Shown: positions 26,912 to 36,225, numbered from the stretch's first letter. The stretch is DNA of 64,000 nucleotides from Pleurocapsa sp. PCC 7319 (GCF_000332195.1 NZ_KB235922.1:5863322-5927321); one strand, 5' to 3'. The notes: generated by a model from the letters alone, not told the origin. Numbers and translations are program-made.

Positions 26912-28129
26912 TTAGTTTAGAAGTTCGACTTTGGGAGTACCGTCTTCCAGTATCCAAATTAATTGTTGAATACGACAAGTTTGAGCATACTGTTTAATTG
27001 CCGCTTCCGAGCGATCGCCCAAATCAATTTCAATCCTGGCAGAATTATCCTTATTTCTTAACTGACGAGCATATTTAAGAGCGATCGCTTCTACTTCTAT
27101 GGTGGTAGGAATTACTAAACAATCGCTGCTAGGAGCTTGTTTGGGTAGTTGTTCAGTTGATAACAAGCAAGAATGTAAATCATCAATGTAAAGGGAAAAG
27201 CCAATTCCTGGTGAAGCTTTCCCATGAGGATCGTATAGCCCTAATAAGCGATCGTAACGTCCACCTTCTGCCAAAATATAGGACTGATGATCCTGGAAGC
27301 TGACAGCTTTGAAAACAATACCTGTATAGTAATCAAAAGTTTGCAATAGACTCAAATCTAAAGTTATGGGTAAGGCTCGGTCGCAGCTATTATTAAGCAG
27401 TTCAATTAGAGACTTTAAGTTATCAACTATTGCTTTTGCCTCATCATCTAAACTTAAGGTCAAAATTTTATTCAAAATTTCTTCTGGCTTACCCCTTAAA
27501 TCAAATAAAAATAAAGCTTGGGCTTTTAAATCTGCGTCTAATTCCAGATTATTTAAGGTAATATGGTCAAGATTAGCAATACAGTTACGTACCTGTTGAC
27601 GAATCGATTCTGGAAACGCTGCCAAAAGCGATCGCGTTAATCCTGCTTCTCCTAATAATATTGACCAATCTGGTATGCCCAAATCATGTAAACAATCTAC
27701 TAGCAGTAGAATTACTTCCGCATCGGCTAAAACACCACCTGCAAATAACAATTCGACTCCAGCCTGATAAAATTCTAGCTGACGACCATGATGACTTTGG
27801 GGGGGATTACGAAACACGTTAGCGCGATAGCAAAGGCGTTGAGGGTAAGTATTGCCAGCCATCCGTGTTACCGCTGCACGAGCAATGGAAGCAGTTAATT
27901 CCGGACGTAACCCTAAAGAGTTTTCTTCGTTATTGCGTAACTGAATAACTTTATCGGGTTGAACTGCCCCACCTGCTGTTAGAGTATCTAGCCATTCTAA
28001 AGTGGAAGTGACAATCCGCTGGTAGCCCCATTGCTGGAAAATATCTTGCAGGCGATCGTTAATCCAACGTTTTTGTTCTACCTCTAAGGGTAATAAATCT
28101 CTAGCTCCAGCAGGGGGTTGATAAATCAT
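26912..28129 (-). CDS. hisZ: ATP phosphoribosyltransferase regulatory subunit HisZ
   Basis: 405 residues, a class II aminoacyl-tRNA synthetase-like fold without tRNA charging. Motif 1/2-like parts are PPAGARDLLPLEVEQKRWI at the start, LRPELTASIARAAVTRM and RLCYRANVFRNPPQSHHGRQ; motif 3 is reduced to LAEGGRYDRLLGLYD. HisZ joins the short HisG to form the regulated first enzyme of histidine synthesis. It lies 38 bases upstream of glcD on the same strand. A FYQAG string confirms HisZ rather than HisS. Confidence 0.9.
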   Translation of the reverse strand: MIYQPPAGARDLLPLEVEQKRWINDRLQDIFQQWGYQRIVTSTLEWLDTLTAGGAVQPDKVIQLRNNEENSLGLRPELTASIARAAVTRMAGNTYPQRLCYRANVFRNPPQSHHGRQLEFYQAGVELLFAGGVLADAEVILLLVDCLHDLGIPDWSILLGEAGLTRSLLAAFPESIRQQVRNCIANLDHITLNNLELDADLKAQALFLFDLRGKPEEILNKILTLSLDDEAKAIVDNLKSLIELLNNSCDRALPITLDLSLLQTFDYYTGIVFKAVSFQDHQSYILAEGGRYDRLLGLYDPHGKASPGIGFSLYIDDLHSCLLSTEQLPKQAPSSDCLVIPTTIEVEAIALKYARQLRNKDNSARIEIDLGDRSEAAIKQYAQTCRIQQLIWILEDGTPKVELLN

Positions 28130-28189
28130 TTCAAGTTAAGTACAGATTTGCTTGCGATATTGTTACTACTAATATCTACAAGTGCCATC

Positions 28190-29200
28190 TTACTTTTTTT
28201 TCGACCCAAAAATACCACTAAAGAAACCACTGTTGCCAGATTTACTAGCAGACTTTTGAGTAGAATTAGGACTGGATGTTTTTGATTTTTTAACCATTTT
28301 GGTGAGTTTGTCCAGTTCTTTTTTACTTTCAATGACGATGGGATTGTGAGGATCGGCTTTACTGGCTTTGCCAATATGAACTTTTGCCATGGTTAACTGC
28401 TTGATACGGATATAAGCTTGTCCCATCACAGCATGAGCAATACCATTGTTAGGATCGATTCTAAGAGCATCTCGTAATTCTGTGATCGCCTGATCGTATT
28501 CTCCTCTAGATATATACTGTTGAGCGCGACCTACAAAAGCAGCAACTCTGGATTCAGTGCTGGGTTCCTCTACTTTGACTTGAGTCTCAGATGATGAAGC
28601 GGGAGGTGAAGGTTGAGCCTTAGTGACCTTGCTTTGAGCCTTAGGAGCCTTGCTTTGAGCTGTAGTTGGATTGGGTGTAGCTGATGGGGTGGAAGATACG
28701 GATTTACTTCTGCTAATTCCCTGTTCGCACTTAAGCATCAAATACACTAAATTTAACTCACTGATTATGCCAATATTATGTGTCGCTTCTTCTAGAGCAT
28801 TGTACTGTTCGGAGGTAATTTTCTTTAATAACTTAGGATAAACTAATTCGGCACTACCTCCAGCTTTCAGTAGCTCTTGAGCAGATTCAGTTTCTAGTTT
28901 GATTTTTGATTTGTTTTCAGCTAATCGATTGCCTAATTGAGTTAAAACTAATTGATGTTCAGCAAAGCTGTTTTTTTTAGATAGCTGCTCATAAGCAGGA
29001 TTAACTAGCTTAGATAAAATTTGACCTGCCGTTTTCATTTTGTCTTGATCTGCTCGACATTTATCTGGATGTAGTTTTTGAGCTATTTTTAAATATCGCA
29101 AACGAATTTGTTTCGGTTCAGCATCTAAAGACACTCCTAGAATTGCATGATGATCGGTAATATTAAGCTTGAAAAGTCCGTGTTTAATCGCGAAAGACAT
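28190..29200 (-). CDS. J-domain and TPR protein
   Basis: 336 residues from the ATG at 29200; the frame continues to 29218, but relatives begin at MSFAIKHGLF. Residues 15-75 form a J-domain with the HPD triad (AQKLHPDKC), so it should stimulate a DnaK-type Hsp70. A low-complexity Ser/Pro/Lys linker (about 165-210) follows, then two TPR units (AQQYISRGEYDQAITELRDA and AHAVMGQAYIRIKQLTMAKV). The tail is basic and glycine/serine-rich (SGNSGFFSGIFGSKKK). No client is apparent from the neighbours. Confidence 0.85.
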   Translation of the reverse strand: MSFAIKHGLFKLNITDHHAILGVSLDAEPKQIRLRYLKIAQKLHPDKCRADQDKMKTAGQILSKLVNPAYEQLSKKNSFAEHQLVLTQLGNRLAENKSKIKLETESAQELLKAGGSAELVYPKLLKKITSEQYNALEEATHNIGIISELNLVYLMLKCEQGISRSKSVSSTPSATPNPTTAQSKAPKAQSKVTKAQPSPPASSSETQVKVEEPSTESRVAAFVGRAQQYISRGEYDQAITELRDALRIDPNNGIAHAVMGQAYIRIKQLTMAKVHIGKASKADPHNPIVIESKKELDKLTKMVKKSKTSSPNSTQKSASKSGNSGFFSGIFGSKKK

Positions 29201-29520
29201 AAGAGATAAAGATATCAATAATCAGCAGAAAAATATGTTTTTGTCAGGGAAATGTCGTCTAAGATAGTAGCTGTATTGTTATAGTTCCCCTAATTCTGAT
29301 TGAACTAACAAGTAATTAAATAATTTCTGATTATCAAAGTTATCTCCAAGAAATCTGCTAAAGATATTCTCACCACCGTCGCTGGAATGATCGCGAACGC
29401 TCTCGAACAGTTACATTAAAAACTACAGGTTTCAAACTAAATGCGGTTTAGTATGATTAATACCTGATTGACTGACAAAACTTTTAAGCAACATTATTAG
29501 GAATAAGTAAGAACTTTAAA

Positions 29521-29582
29521 CTCCGAACTCCGTTGCGTAGCTTCTCGCGTAGCGAGTACTCCGAACTCCGAACTCCGAACTC
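29521..29582 (+). repeat. Dispersed repeat with CTCCGAA heptamers and a GCGTAG hairpin, copy 1
   Basis: Contains CTCCGAACT units on both sides of GTTGCGTAGCTTCTCGCG, TAGCGAGTA. The reverse complement is at 47551-47609. The frame of the downstream gene stays open through the repeat, but its true start is after it. The remaining part of the 29201-29520 gap shows no gene. Confidence 0.75.
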
Positions 29583-29586
29583 ACTG

Positions 29587-30390
29587 ATGCTAATCGATCC
29601 TTTTGTTGTTATTGCTCAAATTATTAACTTTCTGATTCTGGTTGCTTTGCTGAAGCGTTTTTTATATAAACCCATCACTCAAGCGATGGAAGCGCGATCG
29701 CAGAGAATCGAACGTCAGCTAGCAACAGCAGCAGCGAAAGAGAAAGATGCTGAGGCGGAAAAAGAATTATATCGACAAAAACAACAGAAACTAGAAGCCC
29801 AAAAGCAAGTTTGGTTAGAAGAAGCTAAACAAGAAGTAGATCGAGAACAAGAAAGACTCAGACAGCAAGCAAAAACTGAAGTAAATCTGGCTCAATTGCA
29901 ATGGTATGAAAGCTTTAAACAAGACAGACACAAATTTACCCGCGAACTGCGCGATCGCCTTAGTCAGCAGGTTGCTTTAACGGCTCGCAAAGCTTTATTG
30001 GATTTAGCTAACGCTAATTTAGAAGCACAAATTATTGAAACATTTATCGCCCGCCTCCATAACCTAGATGATTCTCAACTAAAAGCGATTCGTGACGCAC
30101 CCATTCCTAATCCTGATCATGTAATTATCATCCGCAGTTCTTTTGTGATTGATGACGCTAAAAAAGCTCGTCTAATTTCAGCTATTAAAGAACAAATTGC
30201 TACTAATGCTGAGGTACAGTTTGCCACAGTCGAAGATTTAATCTGTGGCATTGAACTGTGCGATTGCGCTCCGCGCAGTGGCGAAGCCAATCGCGGTTCT
30301 AAAATTTCTTGGAATTTGGAACATTACTTAACTGAGCTGGAGACTACTACAGCAAAAGTTCTGGCAGAAAATAATAATCAAGCAGCATAA
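29587..30390 (+). CDS. atpF: F0F1 ATP synthase b-subunit-like protein of the alternative (N-ATPase) type, orphan
   Basis: 267 residues. A single membrane helix near the N-terminus (VVIAQIINFLILVALLKRF) and LYKPITQAMEARSQRI start a typical b subunit; the stalk helix covers about 30-150, and a delta-like C-terminal domain has LSQQVALTARKALLDLAN and TVEDLICGIELC...ISWNLEHYL. This long b form belongs to the alternative N-ATPase operon, where atpA and atpG should follow. Here the next gene is a TnpB element. A palindrome of 35 bases is inserted in frame near residue 225. The ATG at 29587 follows the repeat and fits the family start MLIDPFV. Confidence 0.82.
   Translation: MLIDPFVVIAQIINFLILVALLKRFLYKPITQAMEARSQRIERQLATAAAKEKDAEAEKELYRQKQQKLEAQKQVWLEEAKQEVDREQERLRQQAKTEVNLAQLQWYESFKQDRHKFTRELRDRLSQQVALTARKALLDLANANLEAQIIETFIARLHNLDDSQLKAIRDAPIPNPDHVIIIRSSFVIDDAKKARLISAIKEQIATNAEVQFATVEDLICGIELCDCAPRSGEANRGSKISWNLEHYLTELETTTAKVLAENNNQAA
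30260..30294. repeat. Palindromic insertion inside the b-subunit gene
   Basis: GCGATTG (30260-30266) pairs with CAATCGC (30288-30294); between them lie GCGCTCCGCGC and GTGGCGAAGC. It adds about a dozen residues (CDCAPRSGEANRG) to a conserved strand-loop that reads GIEL-...-G-x-K-I-x-W in relatives, without breaking the frame. Confidence 0.7.
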
Positions 30391-30429
30391 CTAGTCTATT
30401 TAAGTAGTAATGGCGATCGCTAAATTAGC

Positions 30430-31890
30430 TTTGTCGGCGGGAAGCCCCACGTCTGTAATGCGATAGCGTGTCAGCGTGCGACGGGGCTTATAAAGGGCGC
30501 AATGCGATTACGCCCACAGCCCCTCATGAGAGTCGACCCAGGGTTTTTGATTGTGACAAATTTTATCGCGTGTCATATCTTGTGCTAAAATACCCGAATG
30601 TTGACTATGAATTACACCTATCGAATTGAACCAACTGTCAAACAACAAGCGATGATGCTTGGTTGGCTGGAGACGTGCAGAAGACTGTATAACAGATGCT
30701 TGCGCGACCTCAAAGATTGGCTGCACGCTCGAAAATGTAGTTTGTACTCTTGCTCAATTAATCGGGAATATATAATGTCTCCCGATATTCCTTTTCCTAG
30801 CTATCTGGAACAGAAGCGACAACTTACTCAGTGGAAAAAGACTAATCCTTGGTACAAACAAGTTCATTCTCAAGTAACTCAGGATGTAGTTAAGCGAATG
30901 CATAACACCTGGGAAGCTTTTAAGAATAGAGGTTTTGGCTTTCCTCGCTTTAAGAAATTTGGGAGATACCAGTCTTTCTTGTTTCCTCAGTTTAAAGAAA
31001 ATCCCATCAACAATGGGATGGTAAAACTGCCTAAGATTGGCGAGATTAAAATCAATCAGCATCGACCAATACCTGACTCCTTTAACGTTAAAGGAGTCAG
31101 GATTGTAGCTAGAGCAAGAGGAACTATCTGGTATGCAGTAGTCACAATTCAATGTGATGTCAAAGTACCCGCTCCATTGCCTTTTGGTCGTGGGATTGGA
31201 ATTGATATTGGACTGAAATCTTTTTTGGTAACTAGCGACAACTTCCGTGTTGAACCTGCTAGATTTTTTCGAGACTGGCAAAGTGGGCTGAAAGTGCTGC
31301 AACGCCAAGCCTCTCGTAAAAAGAAGCGGTCTAAAAACTGGGAAAAAGCACAGCTTAAAGTAGCTAGATATCATCATAAAATTGCTAATTCTCGTAAGAA
31401 TTTTCACTTTCAAACTAGCCATCAACTCTGTGATCAAGCAGATATGATTTTTGCTGAGGATATCGATTTTCGGCTCTCTGCTAAAGGCTTTGTGGGAAAA
31501 CATATGCTCGACGGAGGGTTTGGTCAATTCAGACAATTGCTGTCTTGGGTATGCTGGAAACGAGGAAAATACTTTCAGGAAGTTGACCATAAATACACTA
31601 GTCAAATTTGTCCTGAATGCAATGCTCATACAGGTAAAAAAGAACTCAATCAGCGTGAGCATATTTGTTCTGAATGTGGCTACCAAACTACTAGGGATCA
31701 TGCTAGTGGAAGAGTGATTTTACAACGAGGATTGTCTAAAGTACGGCTGGACGAGTCGGAACGGAAACTGCCTGGTAATGGCGTACTGTCGGGGGTCAAG
31801 TGCCTAGATAAGTGCCGATCCAGGAACTTCAACTTGCGAAAGTTGGAAGCCTACGCCTGTACTGCGAAGCAGTCAGCGTAGGAGGATGTC
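30430..31890 (+). mobile_element. tnpB-only IS200/IS605 element (IS1341 type), second element
   Basis: A TnpB gene bounded by a left palindrome (AAGCCCC 30442-30448 with GGGGCTT 30483-30489) and a right hairpin (CCTACGC 31850-31856 with GCGTAGG 31876-31882). No tnpA is present, so mobility would need a transposase supplied in trans. It lies just after the b-subunit gene, where N-ATPase operons usually continue. Confidence 0.75.
30598..31881 (+). CDS. tnpB: TnpB, IS1341-type
   Basis: 427 residues. It has the OrfB start (NYTYRIEPTVKQQAMMLGWL), RuvC acidic residues D203 (GIGIDIGLKSFLVTSD), E287 (IFAEDIDF) and D367 (QTTRDHASGRVIL), and an intact four-cysteine zinc finger (C338, C341, C357, C360: ICPECNAHTGKK and ICSECGYQ). 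The residues after D367 (HASGR) replace the usual NAA pattern. The 3' end runs into the right-end hairpin, which adds YACTAKQSA. It is an RNA-guided nuclease candidate. A long frame on the opposite strand is an artefact of this gene. Confidence 0.9.
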   Translation: MLTMNYTYRIEPTVKQQAMMLGWLETCRRLYNRCLRDLKDWLHARKCSLYSCSINREYIMSPDIPFPSYLEQKRQLTQWKKTNPWYKQVHSQVTQDVVKRMHNTWEAFKNRGFGFPRFKKFGRYQSFLFPQFKENPINNGMVKLPKIGEIKINQHRPIPDSFNVKGVRIVARARGTIWYAVVTIQCDVKVPAPLPFGRGIGIDIGLKSFLVTSDNFRVEPARFFRDWQSGLKVLQRQASRKKKRSKNWEKAQLKVARYHHKIANSRKNFHFQTSHQLCDQADMIFAEDIDFRLSAKGFVGKHMLDGGFGQFRQLLSWVCWKRGKYFQEVDHKYTSQICPECNAHTGKKELNQREHICSECGYQTTRDHASGRVILQRGLSKVRLDESERKLPGNGVLSGVKCLDKCRSRNFNLRKLEAYACTAKQSA

Positions 31891-32034
31891 ACTAATCGTA
31901 CCCAGTCATAAGTGCTTAAGCAAAATAAACAATAGACTTTTGTTTAGCAACAAGTCTAATAAAGAATTATTAAAAATCGCCTAAAACGCTAGTTTTTATC
32001 TGACTAATTAATAGTGAAGATATGGAGCAAGATC

Positions 32035-33219
32035 ATGTTAAAGGATACAAAATATGTAATTCTTCGCAGCCAAGAAATTTTGGTACCGACAACAGACAAT
32101 CTAGGTGTCAGAAGAGGGGCTAATACTTTTGCACTAGATCCTGAGCAAATGCAAATCGAAGCAACTGAACTCAGTCTCTCCGAACGCAACGATCTACGTC
32201 GTGACCCCAGAACTATGGCGATCGCACCAGCTTTTCCCTTGAAACTGATCGCACCAGTAGAATCGCAGGATGTAGCCACTCCTGCTGCTGATTCAACCTG
32301 GGGTATAGAAGCCGTTGGCGCAACCAGTTCTCCCTTTGATGGTAGCGATATTACAGTTGCAGTTCTGGATACAGGAATTGATCCATCTCATTCTGCTTTT
32401 GCAGGAGTTAATCTGGTTCAAAAGAACTTTACTACTGAGTCAGATAATGACTTGGATGGTCATGGGACTCATTGCGCTGGAACAATCTTTGGCAAAGATG
32501 TTGAGAATACTCGTATCGGAGTTGCCCGAAATGTCAGACGAGCTTTGATTGGCAAAGTCCTTGGTGCAGGAGGAAATTCATCACTTACTATTGCTAAAGC
32601 AATTCAATGGGCAGTTAATGAAGGAGCTCACGTAATCTCCATGTCTCTGGGTATTGATTTTCCAGGATATGTTAGATCCTTGACAGATATTCAAGGATTA
32701 GCGATTGAACCAGCAACCTCGATCGCTTTAGAAGGTTATCGTGCCAATATCAATCTTTTCACCGAACTCTCTCGCTTTGTCCAAGCACAAGGTTTATTTG
32801 GACAGGGAACAATTATCGTTGCCGCATCAGGAAATGAAAGTAACCGTCCTAGTTACGAAGTCTCTGTAGCTCCCCCTGCTGCTGGCACTGGGGTGATTGC
32901 AGTCGGAGCTTTACAAGAAGGTTCTAGTGGCTTTTCTGTCGCCAGCTTTTCTAACGACCAAGTAAATATCTCTGCACCAGGAGTAAATGTAATATCAGCC
33001 AAAGTAGGTGGAGGATTGAGGAGCTTGAGTGGAACAAGCATGGCAACTCCTCATGTTGCTGGAGTGGCTGCTTTATGGGGGCAACGTCAGTTAAGTACGA
33101 CGGGTCGAGTGAACCATCAAGTATTAATGGCTCAATTGATTGCTAGCGGAACACTTGATCCTCTCGCTCCTGGTTATGAAATAGATAATGTTGGCACAGG
33201 AATGGTACAAGCTCCTTAG
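32035..33219 (+). CDS. Subtilisin-family (S8) serine protease
   Basis: 394 residues from ATG 32035, with GGAG eight bases upstream. The catalytic triad is clear: Asp in TVAVLDTGIDPSHSAF, His in DLDGHGTHCAGTIFG, Ser in LRSLSGTSMATPHVAG. Residues 1-85 resemble an inhibitor-like propeptide region without an obvious signal peptide. A non-catalytic insertion (about 215-265, FPGYVRSLTDIQGLAIEP...) is present. It may be a peptide-processing or general protease. It is distant from the cyanobactin genes and shares no operon with them. Confidence 0.9.
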   Translation: MLKDTKYVILRSQEILVPTTDNLGVRRGANTFALDPEQMQIEATELSLSERNDLRRDPRTMAIAPAFPLKLIAPVESQDVATPAADSTWGIEAVGATSSPFDGSDITVAVLDTGIDPSHSAFAGVNLVQKNFTTESDNDLDGHGTHCAGTIFGKDVENTRIGVARNVRRALIGKVLGAGGNSSLTIAKAIQWAVNEGAHVISMSLGIDFPGYVRSLTDIQGLAIEPATSIALEGYRANINLFTELSRFVQAQGLFGQGTIIVAASGNESNRPSYEVSVAPPAAGTGVIAVGALQEGSSGFSVASFSNDQVNISAPGVNVISAKVGGGLRSLSGTSMATPHVAGVAALWGQRQLSTTGRVNHQVLMAQLIASGTLDPLAPGYEIDNVGTGMVQAP

Positions 33220-33372
33220 AGTTAAGTTAACCAGTTTCTGTTGATAGGCGACATAGCTTTAGCTCTTATTACTTCGTCAATGATGAGTTGTGTCGCCGAA
33301 ATAATTAAAGCTTATTTTAAATAGAGAATATATACTTACATATAACTAAACAATAAAATAAAAAAATTTATA

Positions 33373-34086
33373 ATGCCTCAAACTGCTTTAAATTTGGTTG
33401 CGGTCGGAATTTTTACAATGACCATGTCAACTCTGCTAGGACCAATATTTAACATCTCTCCTTTTGTCCCTGCTGCTGCCACCTTTGGAATTCTGAGTTT
33501 AGCTACTGTTGATACTCTAAGTTGGAATAGTCGAGGAGTTTCTTTACTCTTAGACCTGTTTGCATCAGCTGAACAACGTCAAAGAATTATTCAGCACGAA
33601 GCAGGACATTTTTTAACTGCTTATTTTTTGGGTATTCCCATCACTGGATATACCTTATCTGCCTGGGAAGTTATCAAACAAGGACAGCTAGGTAGAGGTG
33701 GAGTTAGTTTTGATACTGAAGCTTTGACCATCCAACCCTTCGATCCCCAACAAATGCGTTTAACTTTAGACCGCTTTTGTACTGTTTGGATGGCGGGAAT
33801 TGCTGCCGAAAAACTCGCTTATGGTGACACTCAAGGAGGTCAGGAAGATCGATCGCAGTTAAAACAAGCATTGATGATGGCAGGCTTACCTGAAGCCGCT
33901 TATCCTCTAAAAGAACGTTGGGCGCAGTTGCAAGCAACTAATTTATTAACTAGACACCAACAATCTTATACAGCTTTGATCGAAGCTATGAAACAGAATG
34001 CTTCTGTAGAAGAATGTTGTGCAGTAATACAAAAAAACTGCGATGCTGACAGTGAACTTTTAACTGTCAACCAAGCCGCTAGTTAA
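33373..34086 (+). CDS. FtsH-like (M41-type) zinc peptidase domain protein without AAA domain
   Basis: 237 residues. Two hydrophobic segments at the N-terminus (about 5-55) precede the zinc site HEAGH in RIIQHEAGHFLTAYFLGIP, as in FtsH proteases. The later WMAGIAAEKLAYGDTQGGQEDR matches the third-ligand region of M41 peptidases. There is no ATPase domain, so this is a stand-alone FtsH-like protein as found in cyanobacteria and plastids. It should be in the thylakoid or plasma membrane. It follows the subtilase by 153 bases, maybe in one transcript. Confidence 0.82.
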   Translation: MPQTALNLVAVGIFTMTMSTLLGPIFNISPFVPAAATFGILSLATVDTLSWNSRGVSLLLDLFASAEQRQRIIQHEAGHFLTAYFLGIPITGYTLSAWEVIKQGQLGRGGVSFDTEALTIQPFDPQQMRLTLDRFCTVWMAGIAAEKLAYGDTQGGQEDRSQLKQALMMAGLPEAAYPLKERWAQLQATNLLTRHQQSYTALIEAMKQNASVEECCAVIQKNCDADSELLTVNQAAS

Positions 34087-34095
34087 TACCAGACT

Positions 34096-34896
34096 TTATT
34101 TAGGCTGTTGAAATTGGTAAATATCTTGAATTACCTGTACCCAACCGTCAGCAACTGATTGTAAAATGCGATCGCCTTTTTCTTTAGTGGCAACAGTAGC
34201 ATCTCCCATAACCCCGCTTTTGCTTAATTCTTTGGTGAGCCAAGCAAATGGTAACTTACCCTCCATATCTAATAGACTATCTTCTGGTAAACCTTGAGGA
34301 TATTCTTTCACTGCTCGATCCATGTGTACCTGATCGGGCAAGAGGGAAAGCATAATACTGGTCTCCGCATCTCCTGCATGAATGCCATATTCTAATTCTT
34401 GGGAAGTGAGCAGATCGCCTGCAATATGGGGCACTCGCCAAGTAAATAAAGGAAATACAGCAAAGTCTTGAAATTGTTGGTGAATATCTCTAGCAGCTAT
34501 TTCCATAATTTGTGGTTGCCCACCATGGGAATTCATCAACACTAGCTTACGAAAACCTGAACGATAAATACTGACTGCCATTTCTGTAATTACAGCTAGT
34601 AGAGTTGTGGCATTAAGGGTAATGGTGCCAGGAAAACCCCAATGTTCATTAGATTTGCCGTAATAAAGGCAGGGCAAAGCATAAGCAGGAATATTGGACT
34701 CCAATTTTTCTAAAGCTTTACCTAATACTCCTAAACTGATAGCAGAATCGACAGCAATAGGTAAATGAGGACCATGTTGTTCGATCGCCCCAATCGGTTG
34801 AATAATAACCACATCTTTTTTATTGGGCATTTGCTCTATTTCGGTCCAGGTTAGATAGGGAAAATAGCGTTGAGGTGGAATAAAGCCGTGCATCAT
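34096..34896 (-). CDS. Creatininase family amidohydrolase
   Basis: 266 residues. The metal-binding signatures are visible: IQPIGAIEQHGPHLPIAVD, the LMNSHGGQPQI motif and IHAGDAETSIML. Members hydrolyse creatinine, formamide intermediates or, in the MftE branch, RiPP leader remnants. No RiPP gene is near (mycofactocin genes absent), so a general amidase role is more likely. It is convergent with the FtsH-like gene, with nine bases between stops. Confidence 0.87.
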   Translation of the reverse strand: MMHGFIPPQRYFPYLTWTEIEQMPNKKDVVIIQPIGAIEQHGPHLPIAVDSAISLGVLGKALEKLESNIPAYALPCLYYGKSNEHWGFPGTITLNATTLLAVITEMAVSIYRSGFRKLVLMNSHGGQPQIMEIAARDIHQQFQDFAVFPLFTWRVPHIAGDLLTSQELEYGIHAGDAETSIMLSLLPDQVHMDRAVKEYPQGLPEDSLLDMEGKLPFAWLTKELSKSGVMGDATVATKEKGDRILQSVADGWVQVIQDIYQFQQPK

Positions 34897-35024
34897 AAAA
34901 TATCACCATTAATCTTAAATTGATGGTCTAATCAACTGTTTTAGTAACGTAACAAGAATTGATGACAAACGCTATAATTGCTTAAATCATCTACTGTACA
35001 ACTATCAACTAAAGAGAACTTTTT

Positions 35025-35291
35025 ATGATTAATTATTTACTACGTCTTTTAGCTGCTTCTACTAGCTTTGTGGTTTTATTATTAGTTGCCAATACGGCTA
35101 TTGCTGCTCCTCAAATAGATAGCGCTCTGACTCAAACTATTAATCAACCAGAATTGCGGCAATTTAGTTTAAACGTTATTAGCCCTACTTTACAATTAAT
35201 CAATCAGCCCCACAATCTTTTAAATGAGCATTTAGGTTGTTCTTGTGCTGATTGTATTCAAGCAATAGGGCAAACAAGCAACACAATTTAA
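35025..35291 (+). CDS. Small exported protein, uncharacterised
   Basis: 88 residues with a clear signal peptide (LLRLLAASTSFVVLLLVANTAIA, cut after TAIAAP). The mature part of about 60 residues is rich in Asn/Gln/Ser and ends with a CSCADC motif, which could bind metal or form disulfides. It has AAAGAGAA upstream of the ATG and a strong terminator downstream, so it appears to be a monocistronic expressed gene. I do not know the family. Confidence 0.7.
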   Translation: MINYLLRLLAASTSFVVLLLVANTAIAAPQIDSALTQTINQPELRQFSLNVISPTLQLINQPHNLLNEHLGCSCADCIQAIGQTSNTI

Positions 35292-35318
35292 ATTTAATTT
35301 TTAAACAATTGTTTTTAA

Positions 35319-35361
35319 AAAACTGAATTCAAGCGATGGTTGCTTTGAATTCAGTTTTTTT
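35319..35361 (+). terminator. Rho-independent terminator
   Basis: AAACTGAATTCAAGC and GCTTTGAATTCAGTTT form a long stem followed by TTTTT. It ends the small exported-protein gene. Beyond it, up to 35664, I see only a degenerate short frame and AT-rich leader DNA. Confidence 0.85.
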
Positions 35362-35664
35362 GTAGGAAGTATCAAAATTCCGACTTCAGAACTCTGAATA
35401 ACCCTCACCAGCCAATCACATAACGACTATTTTGTTTCAGGACTACCTTAATGCTATATGCGATCGCCATTGAAATAGTCACCATGGCACAAATAGCAAT
35501 TAATTGAATTTTAAATTAAATAAAAAACAAATAATTTTTAAACAGATATAGAATCGTCAAACTTTAAAAAAACTATACAATTGTAATAGATAAGTCGTGT
35601 AAAAAAAACAAGAGCAAACAATAGTTACTCAAAAAGCTATTGAAGTCTCTATTCGGGAAGTATC

Positions 35665-36225
35665 ATGATGAAAGTTTCTTTGTCTACTCAAATTTTAGTT
35701 AGCGTTGGTGTTACTCTAGGTGCGATCGCTACTCTAAGTCAGCCTAGTTACGCTCAAGGGCGGTTTTTCTGTAATGAGGAGCAACTAGTGACCAATGTTC
35801 GGACAGAAAGAGGAGAAGTTCCTATAATTCGCTGGTTTGATCGTTCTTTTCCTCCTCCTTGGACTCCCATTGAACGATGCAATCAAGTATCTGCTAGATT
35901 TGAACAATTTAATAGCAATGGGACTTTGAAATATATTAAAGCCTCAGAAATAAACAATCATCCTGTATTGTGTGTCGCTGGTTATAAGGGAGGAGGCTGT
36001 TTGCCCAATGGATTGTTGGTAACTTTTAAACCTGGCACCGATCCGAACCTTACTCTAACCAGACTGCTAGATCGTCGTGCTTGGGTATCTGGTAAACCAA
36101 TTAATCTTAGTGGTGGCAATAGCGATTACGCTCCGCGTACCAGCAAAGCTGATCGCCAATTGATTTTTGAAGTCAATGGTGAAACATATTTTGATATGGA
36201 AAGCTGGTTGAAGCAAGAAGAATAA
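35665..36225 (+). CDS. COP23 domain protein, secreted
   Basis: 186 residues. The signal peptide (ILVSVGVTLGAIATLSQPSYA) is followed by the COP23 pattern: RFFCNEEQLVTNVRTERGEV, PIIRWFDRSFPPPWTP, RCNQVSARFEQFNSNGTL and the cysteine-bearing VLCVAGYKGGGCLPNGLLVTF. COP23 was described as a circadian-oscillating, membrane-associated protein of cyanobacteria; its function is unknown. Four cysteines in the mature part suggest two disulfides. The next gene downstream on this strand is more than 1.2 kb away. Confidence 0.88.
   Translation: MMKVSLSTQILVSVGVTLGAIATLSQPSYAQGRFFCNEEQLVTNVRTERGEVPIIRWFDRSFPPPWTPIERCNQVSARFEQFNSNGTLKYIKASEINNHPVLCVAGYKGGGCLPNGLLVTFKPGTDPNLTLTRLLDRRAWVSGKPINLSGGNSDYAPRTSKADRQLIFEVNGETYFDMESWLKQEE

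Noticed and set aside
30754-31701. A 315-residue frame opposite tnpB
   Set aside because: It is the complementary strand of a clear TnpB gene and shows no protein family motif.
32035-33219. Subtilase as part of the cyanobactin or PQQ processing machinery
   Set aside because: It lies 19-25 kb away with unrelated genes between, and lacks the PatA/PatG C-terminal domain.
34096-34896. Creatininase-family gene as a mycofactocin (MftE) component
   Set aside because: No mftA, mftC or other mycofactocin gene is near; the family has many other members.
35405-35485. Small hydrophobic frame (26 residues, minus strand, MVTISMAIAYSIKVVLKQ...)
   Set aside because: Too short to judge, no ribosome binding site and no family recognised; it could be a gene end or a tiny membrane protein.
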